From assembly GCA_023667015.1 (NCBI GenBank), contig JAMPAX010000004.1, positions 88,921 to 152,920 of the forward strand: a stretch of DNA of 64,000 bases. The letters run 5' to 3'. The translations under genes were made by a program, and so were the position numbers. The notes beneath the pieces were generated by a model. The model saw only the letters and a program-made list of their open reading frames with translations. It did no database searches and was not told the origin of the DNA. Below, in pieces: positions 8,907 through 16,883 of this stretch (position 1 is its first letter; each line of letters begins with the position of its first letter). Origin of the DNA: Muribaculaceae bacterium (GTDB taxonomy: Bacteria; Bacteroidota; Bacteroidia; Bacteroidales; Muribaculaceae).

Positions 8907-9001
8907 CGGGTAGAATCGGTAATGTATGCTGATTCGCGAATTAAGACAACCTGTAGAAATATAAATACTCCGCGATTCGTTGCGGACCAATCTAATAATT
9001 C

Positions 9002-10630
9002 ATGAAAACGAAACAGCTTCTTTTAGGCGATGAAGCGCTGGCACTCGGTGCGCTCAACGCCGGACTTTCCGGAGCTTATGCCTATCCCGGAACTCCCTCC
9101 ACTGAAATTCTGGAATATGTCCAGACCAACCCTCTGACCAAGGAGCGCAATATCCACTCTCACTGGTCGAGCAATGAAAAAACTGCCGTTGAGGAAGCTC
9201 TCGGCATGTCATATTGTGGCAAGCGTGCTATCGTATCCATGAAACACGTCGGGGTCAACGTGGCCGCCGACCCGTTTGTCAACTCCGGCATGACCGGTGC
9301 TAATGGTGGCCTGCTGGTTATCGCTGCCGATGACCCTTCTATGCACTCTTCACAGAACGAGCAAGATTCCCGTTTTTATGCAGACTTTGCATTCATCCCC
9401 GTGCTCGAACCCTCTTCCCAGCAGGAGGCTTACGACATGGCTGCATACGGCTTTGACCTCTCTGAGAAACATCAGATTCCGGTGATGGTACGCCTCGTGA
9501 CTCGCTTGAGCCACTCCCGCGCTGTTGTAGAAACTGAAGACACCCCTCGCGAACAAAACAAGCTCCATTATCCCGAACACCACGATCAGTGGGTTCTGAT
9601 GCCGGCAATCTCCAAGCAGAGATACAAACGCCTCCTCAACGACTATGAATCACTGCGTGAGGCCGCTGAAACTTCCCCCTTCAACTCATATACAGATGGT
9701 ACGGACCATTCACTGGGTATCATAGTCAGCGGTATCGCATACAATTATCTTACAGAACTCTTCCCTCAGGGATGTCCCTTCCCGGTAGTGAAGATATCCC
9801 AGTATCCGCTCCCCACAAAGATGATTACTCGCCTGTTTAAGGAGTGCGACGCTGTAGCAGTAATCGAAGAGGGACAGCCGCTGATTGAGAAACAGCTCCG
9901 CGGACTGCTCGATAGCAACGGCGTCATTTATGGAAAACTTTCCGGAGAAATGCCCCGCACCGGCGAGCTAACCCCCGACAATGTGCGCGAAGGTTTGGCG
10001 AAAATCAAACCGGAACTTGACTATCTCAAGGCATCTGAGGCTCACGATGCATCTCAGGTAACGATGCCTCGTCCTCCCGCTCTCTGCCAGGGCTGCGGCC
10101 ACCGCGACGTATACGCAGCTCTCAATGCAGCTCTCGAGGAGTATGAAAATCCGAAAGTATTCGGTGATATCGGCTGCTATACGCTCGGCTTCCTCTCTCC
10201 CTTCAATGCTATCGATAGCTGTGTAGATATGGGTGCCTCCATCACAATGGCCAAGGGAGCTGCTGATGCCGGACAGCATCCCTCCGTAGCTATCATCGGC
10301 GACTCCACATTTACTCATTCCGGAATGACCGGTCTGTTGGACGCCATCAACGAGAACTCACCGATGCTCGTCATCATCTCCGACAACCTCACCACCGGTA
10401 TGACCGGCGGTCAAGACTCTCAGGGTACAGGTAAGCTCGAAGATATCTGCCTCGGTCTGGGAGCAGATCCGGCTCATGTACGCACCATCGACTCCCTACC
10501 AAAGAACTTCGAGGAGATGAAAGCCCTCTTCAAGGAAGAAATGGACTATCAGGGACTTTCTGTTGTAGTAAGCCGCCGCGAATGCATCCAGACAGCACGC
10601 CGCCACGCCTCAACTAAAAAGAAAGCCTAA
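9002..10630 (+). CDS. iorA: indolepyruvate (2-oxoacid) ferredoxin oxidoreductase, alpha subunit
   Basis: A 542-aa thiamine diphosphate enzyme subunit. The N-terminal pyrimidine-binding domain begins LLLGDEALALGALNAGLSGAYAYPGTPSTE (split here only by wording of the family motif). The thiamine-binding half has CQGCGH (C362, C365) and DIGCYTLG, then GDSTFTHSGMTGL. With IorB it oxidatively decarboxylates aryl pyruvates to aryl-acetyl-CoA and reduces ferredoxin. The chain stops soon after VVVSRRECIQTARRH, so the C-terminal double [4Fe-4S] ferredoxin domain known from archaeal IorA is absent. It is the first gene of a promoter-to-terminator unit with iorB, an aminotransferase and a CoA transferase. 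Confidence 0.92.
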   Translation: MKTKQLLLGDEALALGALNAGLSGAYAYPGTPSTEILEYVQTNPLTKERNIHSHWSSNEKTAVEEALGMSYCGKRAIVSMKHVGVNVAADPFVNSGMTGANGGLLVIAADDPSMHSSQNEQDSRFYADFAFIPVLEPSSQQEAYDMAAYGFDLSEKHQIPVMVRLVTRLSHSRAVVETEDTPREQNKLHYPEHHDQWVLMPAISKQRYKRLLNDYESLREAAETSPFNSYTDGTDHSLGIIVSGIAYNYLTELFPQGCPFPVVKISQYPLPTKMITRLFKECDAVAVIEEGQPLIEKQLRGLLDSNGVIYGKLSGEMPRTGELTPDNVREGLAKIKPELDYLKASEAHDASQVTMPRPPALCQGCGHRDVYAALNAALEEYENPKVFGDIGCYTLGFLSPFNAIDSCVDMGASITMAKGAADAGQHPSVAIIGDSTFTHSGMTGLLDAINENSPMLVIISDNLTTGMTGGQDSQGTGKLEDICLGLGADPAHVRTIDSLPKNFEEMKALFKEEMDYQGLSVVVSRRECIQTARRHASTKKKA

Positions 10631-10632
10631 GG

Positions 10633-10667
10633 TACTTCACAACTCATAACTAATACTTATTACTTAC
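10633..10667 (+). repeat. heptad repeat, 5'-leader class, between iorA and iorB
   Basis: Five 7-base units (TACTTCA, CAACTCA, TAACTAA, TACTTAT, TACTTAC) with no G on the sense strand. They lie 40 bases before iorB. The same string, in the same orientation relative to the downstream gene, is at 25336-25363, 26302-26336 and 41189-41230. Confidence 0.85.
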
Positions 10668-10707
10668 TTAGCCCAACACTAAACTGGGCAAACCCAAAAG
10701 AATTATC

Positions 10708-11295
10708 ATGAAAACAGATATAGTATTGGCCGGCGTTGGCGGCCAGGGCATCCTCTCCATTGCCACAATCTTAGGAGCAGCCTCCCTTAAGGAGGGTCTG
10801 CATCTGAAACAAGCTGAAGTCCACGGAATGTCACAGCGCGGTGGCGACGTACAATCCAACCTGCGTATCTCCTCTGACCCCATCGCCTCCGACCTTATCC
10901 CCTTAGGTAAGGCCGACCTCATCGTATCGCTCGAGCCGATGGAGGCACTCCGCTATCTTCCCTACCTCTCGAAACAGGGCTGGATTGTTACCAATACCAC
11001 ACCCTTCATCAATATTGAGAAATACCCGGAGATGGAAACGCTCGAAAAAGAGCTTGCCCGCACCGAACATGTTGTAGCCTTTGATATGGACGCTCTCGCC
11101 AAGGAAGTGGCAACAGCACGTGCTTCTAATATGGTACTCCTCGGAGCTTGTGCACCTTTCGTAGGTCTTGAGACAGAGAAAATCGAAGAAGGGATTCGTA
11201 TCGTCTTCGGCAAGAAAGGAGAAGCTATCGTAGAGTCCAACCTCAAGGCCTTCCGTGCCGGATTGGAGAAAGCAAAAGAAATCGCTAATAAATAA
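10708..11295 (+). CDS. iorB: indolepyruvate oxidoreductase, beta subunit
   Basis: A 195-aa protein of standard IorB length. It starts with the gamma-domain motif VLAGVGGQGILS; GMSQRGGDVQSNLRIS follows and is typical of the pyruvate/2-ketoacid oxidoreductase gamma family. It pairs with IorA to form the active oxidoreductase. It is 77 bases after iorA and 15 bases before the aminotransferase. The spacer from iorA contains a G-free heptad array that may act as a translation leader. Confidence 0.93.
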   Translation: MKTDIVLAGVGGQGILSIATILGAASLKEGLHLKQAEVHGMSQRGGDVQSNLRISSDPIASDLIPLGKADLIVSLEPMEALRYLPYLSKQGWIVTNTTPFINIEKYPEMETLEKELARTEHVVAFDMDALAKEVATARASNMVLLGACAPFVGLETEKIEEGIRIVFGKKGEAIVESNLKAFRAGLEKAKEIANK

Positions 11296-11310
11296 TCCGC
11301 CGATATCGTC

Positions 11311-12663
11311 ATGTTTCCTATAGAACAAAAGACTCTCAACGAGGTACTCAACCGTCTTGAAATCCCCGATATCACGACAGCTACAATTCGCCAGATAGCA
11401 TCCGTGGCCACTGAGCTTGAGAAAGAAGCCGGAGAAAAGTTTGTCCATCTGGAACTGGGCAATCCCGGTCTGCCTCCCAACATTGTAGGTATTGAGGCAG
11501 AATGTGCAGCTCTGCGCAACGGATGCGCAGGCAGGTATCCCGACGTTGCGGGACTTCCGGAACTCAAAGAAAATGGCAGTCGTTTTATCAAGGCCTTCAT
11601 CGGCGTAGACGTGCCCCCCTCCACAATCGTACCCACCACCGGATCCATGCAGGGAAGTTTCACTCTGATGACCCTGCTAAAAGACCGTCTCAAAGAGAAA
11701 GATACCCTGCTGATGCTCTATCCGGGATTCCCCGCCCAGCGCCATCAAGCAAAGGTTCTCGGCCTGAATCTTGACAGCTTCGATATCTACGAATATCGTG
11801 GTAAAGCCCTCGAGCCGATACTCGAAGAAAAGATGAAGAGCGGAAAGATTACTGCCATGATCTATTCCAATCCTAATAATCCTGCATGGACAAACCTCAC
11901 AGAAGAGGAGCTCGAGATTATCGGAAGATTAGCTACAAAATATGACGTCATCGTCATGGAAGACCTGGCCTACATGGGTATGGACTTCCGCACTGACTTC
12001 AGCCGTCCCTTTGAGCCCCCGTATATCCCCACTGTTGCACGTTATACGGACAATTACATACTGTTGCTCTCCGGCTCCAAGATATTCAGCTATGCCGGAC
12101 AGCGTATAGCCTTGGTATGCATGAGTCCATCAGTGTTCCACCGTCATTACGATTTCTTCCGCGACTTTTACGAAATGCCAGCTTTCGGTGATGCATATAT
12201 ATATGGTGTGCTCTATTGTGCTTCATCGGGGACAACACATTCCGCACAGTATGCTCTTTCAGCAATGATGAAAGCCGCCGTAGAAGGTAAACTCGACTTC
12301 GTAGGGGATTGTAGCGAATATGGCAGACGCGCAAAGCTCGCCAAGAAGGCATTCACCGACAATGGTTTTCATATCGTATATAAGATTGACGGCACCCAGC
12401 CCATCTCCGATGGATTCTTCTTCACCGTGGGATATAAACAGATGACGGGCGAAGATCTTCAGGAAGCCCTAATGCGCTACGGAATCTCTACCATCTCACT
12501 CCCCTCAACGGGTAGTGAACAGGAGGGTCTGCGAGTGACCGTTTCCACAATATCCAGCCTTGAAACCTTCGAAGCTCTCACCGAACGTCTCACAGCCTTC
12601 AATCGAGATTATCAATCATCAAAAAACGAAAAGGTCAATGAACTCGAACTTCATGAGTGCTGA
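11311..12663 (+). CDS. class I/II PLP-dependent aminotransferase
   Basis: A 450-aa fold-type I aminotransferase. The PLP Lys is K257 in LLSGSKIFSYAGQR; earlier motifs include SNPNNPAW and MEDLAYMGMD. It lies 15 bases after iorB and its end overlaps the CoA transferase start by 26 bases, so translation may be coupled. Its place next to IorAB suggests that it makes the aryl (or branched) 2-oxo acid used by that enzyme from Phe, Tyr or Trp; this is inference. The fold is certain, the amino acid specificity is not. Confidence 0.88.
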   Translation: MFPIEQKTLNEVLNRLEIPDITTATIRQIASVATELEKEAGEKFVHLELGNPGLPPNIVGIEAECAALRNGCAGRYPDVAGLPELKENGSRFIKAFIGVDVPPSTIVPTTGSMQGSFTLMTLLKDRLKEKDTLLMLYPGFPAQRHQAKVLGLNLDSFDIYEYRGKALEPILEEKMKSGKITAMIYSNPNNPAWTNLTEEELEIIGRLATKYDVIVMEDLAYMGMDFRTDFSRPFEPPYIPTVARYTDNYILLLSGSKIFSYAGQRIALVCMSPSVFHRHYDFFRDFYEMPAFGDAYIYGVLYCASSGTTHSAQYALSAMMKAAVEGKLDFVGDCSEYGRRAKLAKKAFTDNGFHIVYKIDGTQPISDGFFFTVGYKQMTGEDLQEALMRYGISTISLPSTGSEQEGLRVTVSTISSLETFEALTERLTAFNRDYQSSKNEKVNELELHEC

Positions 12664-13936
12664 TGAGGCCGTAAAACTCATAGAAAGCGGCGACCACGTA
12701 TATATCCAGGGGTCTACCTCCGTTCCGGAGGTACTCGTAGAGGCTCTTGCTCGTCGCGGCAATGAACTGCGCGATGTCACTCTCTATTCTGCTTTCGCCG
12801 TTGCCAAGGGACCCGCTCCTTATTGCAAGCCGGAGTACAAAGAATCCTTCCTTGTAGACTCCTTTTTTGTGAGCAATTCCGTACGTCAGTGGATTGCTGA
12901 GGGCTACGGCACCATGACGCCACGCTTTCTGGGTGAAGTGCCGGCTCTTTTCCGCGATGGTACCTGTCGGGTGGATGTAGCACTTATCAACTGCTCGCTG
13001 CCCAACGAAGAGGGTTATGTCAGCTTCGGAGTATCGGCCGACTTGGCTACAGCAGCCGTAGAATGTGCCGACAGGGTCATCGCTCAGATCAATCCCCACA
13101 TGCCGTTCAGCTATGGCGACCCCGTAATCCATATTTCCAAACTTGCAGCAGCCGTGGAAGTTGACGAGCCCTTGGTAGAGGTGCCTACAGCCGTGCCCAC
13201 CGATAAGGAAATTCGCATCGGTAATGCTATCGCAGAGCTTATTCCTGACGGTGCCACCCTTCAGATAGGAGTAGGAGGTATCCCCAATGCCGTAATCCGC
13301 GCTTTGGAAAATCATAAGCATCTCGGACTTCACACTGAAGCTATGACCGATGGTGTGCTTCCTCTTCTGGAAAAAGGTATCATCGACAACACTCAGAAGA
13401 AGGTCATGCCCGGCAAGAGTGTCGCATCGTTGGCTCTAGGTTCTCGTCGACTCTACGACTACATGAACTACAACAAAGATATAGTGTTTAAGGATGTAGC
13501 GTGGACCAACAATCCGTTTATCATCGCTCAGAATCCTAAGGTGATGTCAATTAACTCCTGTTTGGAAATCGACCTCACCGGTCAGGTATGTGCCGACTCT
13601 ATCGGCACTAAGATATTCTCGAGCGTAGGAGGGCAGCACGATTTCGTCTACGGCTCGTCGCAGAGCGAAGGAGGTCTGAGCTTCTTAGCGATGCTCGCTA
13701 CTACCAACAAGGGTATGAACAAAATCAAGCCCGTATTGACACCCGGTGCGGGAGTAGTGACAACTCGATTCCAGACCAATTATGTAGTGACAGAATATGG
13801 AGCCGTAAATCTGCGAGGCAAAAATCTCGCAGAGAGGGCAAAGTTGATGATCAGCATCGCTGCGCCGGAGTTCCGAGAAGAGCTTGACCGAGCCGCTGCC
13901 GAACGATTCGGCTATTCATATCTCAGACTGAGATAA
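12638..13936 (+). CDS. acetyl-CoA hydrolase/CoA-transferase family protein
   Basis: A 432-aa CoA transferase with both family domains. The likely glutamyl-CoA-forming residue is E234 in GLHTEAMTDG, and the late glycine loop is SSVGGQHDF. I start at 12638 (MNSNFMSADEAV) because the usual family N-terminus begins there; the next ATG at 12653 is possible. Relatives move CoA between acetate, propionate, succinate or butyrate derivatives. Two roles fit the context: release of aryl-acetate from the IorAB product, or propionyl-CoA:succinate CoA transfer serving the nearby mutase. A strong terminator directly follows the stop codon. Confidence 0.88.
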   Translation: MNSNFMSADEAVKLIESGDHVYIQGSTSVPEVLVEALARRGNELRDVTLYSAFAVAKGPAPYCKPEYKESFLVDSFFVSNSVRQWIAEGYGTMTPRFLGEVPALFRDGTCRVDVALINCSLPNEEGYVSFGVSADLATAAVECADRVIAQINPHMPFSYGDPVIHISKLAAAVEVDEPLVEVPTAVPTDKEIRIGNAIAELIPDGATLQIGVGGIPNAVIRALENHKHLGLHTEAMTDGVLPLLEKGIIDNTQKKVMPGKSVASLALGSRRLYDYMNYNKDIVFKDVAWTNNPFIIAQNPKVMSINSCLEIDLTGQVCADSIGTKIFSSVGGQHDFVYGSSQSEGGLSFLAMLATTNKGMNKIKPVLTPGAGVVTTRFQTNYVVTEYGAVNLRGKNLAERAKLMISIAAPEFREELDRAAAERFGYSYLRLR

Positions 13937-13967
13937 AAAAAGGGATTGCGAAGGCAATCCCTTTTTT
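13935..13967 (+). terminator. intrinsic terminator of the ior operon
   Basis: An 8-bp stem GGGATTGC/GCAATCCC with a 4-base loop, preceded by seven A and followed by six T. It begins inside the CoA transferase stop codon region. The A/T symmetry makes it bidirectional. Confidence 0.92.
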
Positions 13968-13980
13968 ATTATCAGTTGAG

Positions 13981-14014
13981 GATTGAGGATTGAGGATTGA
14001 GGATTGAGGATTGA
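13981..14014 (+). repeat. tandem heptamer GATTGAG, five copies
   Basis: Four exact GATTGAG units and a fifth (GATTGAA) run from 13981 to 14014, preceded by a partial unit (13975-13980). The array ends about 14 bases before the -33 element of ftsE, so copy-number change could alter that promoter region. Confidence 0.95.
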
Positions 14015-14027
14015 AAGTTGATGGATG

Positions 14028-14059
14028 ATTGTGAAAGTTGAAAAATATTATTAAATTTG
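14028..14059 (+). promoter_or_regulatory. ftsE promoter
   Basis: ATTG at 14028-14031 and TAAATTTG at 14052-14059 with 20 bases between. This places the transcript start near 14064 and rules out the in-frame ATG at 14038 as the ftsE start. Confidence 0.7.
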
Positions 14060-14106
14060 CAATTAATGAGACTTTCACATATCTCCAACCATTACAGAGA
14101 GTCTCT

Positions 14107-14853
14107 ATGACAATCATGAGTGAAGATAACGAAATTGATAAAATAGAAGAATATGCCCTCGAAGAAGAGGACGTACAAACCTCTGAGAGTGTTAAACATC
14201 TTGTAGAATACAAAGGCGTCGAGGTAGAGCGAGCCGACAAGCTCGTATTGCGAAACGTAGACTTCACCCTCGATCCTGGTGAGTTTGTATACCTTGTAGG
14301 GCGTGTAGGCAGTGGCAAAAGTTCTCTGATGAAAACCATGTATGCCGATGTGCCACTGACTCATGGAGACAAAGCGAAAGTGATGGGATTCGATTTGCTA
14401 AACATCAAGCGCAAGCAGATTCCCTATCTAAGACGCAAAATCGGAATCGTTTTCCAGGACTTCCAACTGCTGACCGACAGATCTGTCAGTGCCAACCTAC
14501 GTTTTGTACTGGAGGCCACCGGATGGAAATCGCGCACTGAAATCCAGCAACGAGTAGAGGAGGTATTGACAGCCGTGGGGATGGACAACAAGAGCTATAA
14601 GATGCCCCACGAGCTCAGCGGTGGAGAGCAACAGCGAATCGTCATAGCACGAGCACTTCTCAATAAGCCGGATCTTATACTTGCAGATGAGCCAACGGGA
14701 AATCTCGATCCGCAGACAGGCTACAACATTGTCACACTACTGCATGAGCTGAGCCACGCCGGACAGGCGATACTTATGGCCACCCACAACCTCCAGCTTG
14801 TAGACGACTTTCCGGCGCGCACGGTGAGATGTCGTGACAAACAGCTTGAATAA
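14107..14853 (+). CDS. ftsE: cell-division ABC transporter ATP-binding protein FtsE
   Basis: A 248-aa ABC ATPase with Walker [10 protein letters not shown], a Q-loop in IVFQDFQLL, signature LSGGEQQR and Walker [14 protein letters not shown]. FtsE with FtsX governs peptidoglycan hydrolases at the division site. I start at 14107, since an upstream in-frame ATG at 14038 precedes the mapped promoter elements; 14116 is an alternative. An acidic N-terminal extension of about 35 residues precedes the ABC core. No ftsX is next to it. LolD-like and MacB-like ATPases share this fold, but the sequence pattern fits FtsE best. Confidence 0.85.
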   Translation: MTIMSEDNEIDKIEEYALEEEDVQTSESVKHLVEYKGVEVERADKLVLRNVDFTLDPGEFVYLVGRVGSGKSSLMKTMYADVPLTHGDKAKVMGFDLLNIKRKQIPYLRRKIGIVFQDFQLLTDRSVSANLRFVLEATGWKSRTEIQQRVEEVLTAVGMDNKSYKMPHELSGGEQQRIVIARALLNKPDLILADEPTGNLDPQTGYNIVTLLHELSHAGQAILMATHNLQLVDDFPARTVRCRDKQLE

Positions 14854-14975
14854 CAACGAATCAATCGGCAATAAAATTCAAGCGCAACCTACTAATTTAT
14901 AACATATTGCCTTATCAAGAGGCAATGAATTAAAGAAAATATTCCATAAAATTTTTCTTTTTCGCGAAAAGTATC

Positions 14976-14983
14976 TAATTTTG
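14976..14983 (+). promoter_or_regulatory. -7 promoter element of mutA-mutB
   Basis: TAATTTTG is an exact TAnnTTTG match 43 bases before mutA. The region where -33 should lie is T-rich but lacks TTTG. Confidence 0.55.
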
Positions 14984-15026
14984 TGGAAAATACCAAGAAA
15001 ACCCAACATCATATAGCTATATACAA

Positions 15027-16871
15027 ATGGCAAAAAACGAAGAAAAATTGTTTGACATGTTCCCGCCTGTCACCACAGAGGAGTGGCTGGCCAAGATCAA
15101 TGTCGATTTGAAGGGCGCCGATTTCAATAAGAAACTCGTATGGCGCACCAACGAAGGCTTCAACGTGCAGCCTCTTTATCGTAAAGAAGACCTCGAAGGA
15201 CTTCCCTTCCTGGAGACACTCCCCGGAGAGTATCCTTATCTTCGCGGCACCCGTGCCAACAACGATTGGCTGATTCGCCAGCAGGTACAGGGAGAAACCC
15301 CCGAGAAGATGAATGAGCACGCGCTCCACATTCTCGACCGTGGTGTAGACTCTCTTGGTATCTGTCTGTGTGAGGCAGAACCTGCCGACCTGAAGGTTAT
15401 CCTCAAAGGGGTAGACCTGAAGAAAGTAGAAGTAAACGTCAACTGCTGCCCCGGCAAGGCTGAGGAAGTAGCAAAAGAACTCGTAAACATCGTGAAGGGT
15501 GCCGGCGCTGAAAAGGAATTCAAGGGTTCTATCGGCTACAACCCCTTCAAGCGTCTTCTCAAGCATGGTCTTGAATTCCCGAAAGACCTTAAGGAGACTT
15601 CTCTGAAAGTATATGAAGCAGTCAAAGAGATTGAAGGTCTGAGATGTTTTAGTGTAGACTCTCGCATGCTCAACAACTGCGGAGCCTACATCACTCAGGA
15701 ACTGGGTTATGCTCTGGCCTGGGGTGCTGAATGGATGACTCTGATGACAGAAGCAGGTCTTAGCGCTTGCGAAGCAGCCGCACGAATCAAGTTCAACATG
15801 GGTATCAGCTCCAACTACTTTATGGAACTCGCCAAGTTCCGCGCAGCCCGCATGCTCTGGGCAGAAATCGTCAAGGCATATGGTGCAGACGAAGCCTGCT
15901 GCAAGATGTATGTACACGCTGTAACCTCCGAATTCAACATGACAATCTACGACGCTCATGTCAATCTGCTCCGCTCTATGACAGAATCTATGAGCGCGGC
16001 TCTGGCCGGTGTCGACACAATTGAGACTCTTCCGTTCGACCAGACATTCAAGCGTCCCGATGAATTCAGCGAGCGTATCGCCCGCAATCAGCAGATTCTT
16101 CTGCGCGATGAGTCACACCTCAACAAGGTTGTAGACCCCGCAGGTGGTAGCTACTATATCGAAACTCTTACAGCCTCCATCGCAGAAGTGGCATGGAACC
16201 TCTTCAACGAGGTAGAAGAAGCCGGTGGTTTCTACGCCCTTCTCAAGAAGGGTGAAATTCAGGCTAAGGTCAATGAAAGCGGCGTAAAACGTCATCTGGA
16301 CGTAGCTCGCAGAAAAGAGAGCCTGCTTGGTACCAACCAGTTCCCCAACTTCAACGAAATGGCACTCGACAAGATTCAGAAAGAGGTATGCAGCTGCGGA
16401 TGCAGCCAGGAAGTTGCTGATGGTGCTGTAGACCGTCTGCAGTTCGACCGCGCAGCAAGCCAGTTTGAGCAACTCCGCCTCGACACTGAGCGTAGCGGCA
16501 AGCGTCCCAAAGTATTCATGCTGACAATTGGCAATCTCGCAATGCGTCTTGCTCGAGCACAGTTCTCATCCAACTTCTTCGGATGTGCCGGCTACGAGAT
16601 TATCGACAATATCGGCTTCGAGACAGTCAAGGAAGGTATAGACGCAGCAATAGAGAAAGGTGCTGACATTGTAGTACTCTGCTCCAGCGATGACGAATAC
16701 GCACAGTACGCACCTGAAGCATACAAAGAGCTTAACGGCCGTGCGCTCTTCGTAGTAGCCGGCAACCCCGCTTGCGCTGAAGAGCTCAAAGCCCAGGGAA
16801 TCGAAGACTTTATCCACGTAAAAGTCAACGTACTTGACACACTGGTAAAATTCAATGCAAAACTCCTCTAA
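15027..16871 (+). CDS. mutA: methylmalonyl-CoA mutase, small subunit
   Basis: A 614-aa subunit of the heterodimeric mutase that interconverts succinyl-CoA and (R)-methylmalonyl-CoA on the succinate-propionate route. The TIM-barrel part has GISSNYFMELAKFRAARMLW and DPAGGSYYIE. The C-terminal flavodoxin-like domain lacks the cobalamin-ligating DxHxxG, which is normal for this subunit. It lies 12 bases before mutB and shares its -7 promoter element. Confidence 0.95.
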   Translation: MAKNEEKLFDMFPPVTTEEWLAKINVDLKGADFNKKLVWRTNEGFNVQPLYRKEDLEGLPFLETLPGEYPYLRGTRANNDWLIRQQVQGETPEKMNEHALHILDRGVDSLGICLCEAEPADLKVILKGVDLKKVEVNVNCCPGKAEEVAKELVNIVKGAGAEKEFKGSIGYNPFKRLLKHGLEFPKDLKETSLKVYEAVKEIEGLRCFSVDSRMLNNCGAYITQELGYALAWGAEWMTLMTEAGLSACEAAARIKFNMGISSNYFMELAKFRAARMLWAEIVKAYGADEACCKMYVHAVTSEFNMTIYDAHVNLLRSMTESMSAALAGVDTIETLPFDQTFKRPDEFSERIARNQQILLRDESHLNKVVDPAGGSYYIETLTASIAEVAWNLFNEVEEAGGFYALLKKGEIQAKVNESGVKRHLDVARRKESLLGTNQFPNFNEMALDKIQKEVCSCGCSQEVADGAVDRLQFDRAASQFEQLRLDTERSGKRPKVFMLTIGNLAMRLARAQFSSNFFGCAGYEIIDNIGFETVKEGIDAAIEKGADIVVLCSSDDEYAQYAPEAYKELNGRALFVVAGNPACAEELKAQGIEDFIHVKVNVLDTLVKFNAKLL

Positions 16872-16883
16872 GAGCCTGAAATC

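Noticed and set aside
14038..14106. Earlier ATG for ftsE at 14038
   Set aside because: It overlaps the promoter elements at 14028-14059, so it would not be in the transcript.
15027..16871. Loss of the cobalamin-binding motif in mutA
   Set aside because: The small subunit of the heterodimeric mutase normally lacks DxHxxG; not a defect.
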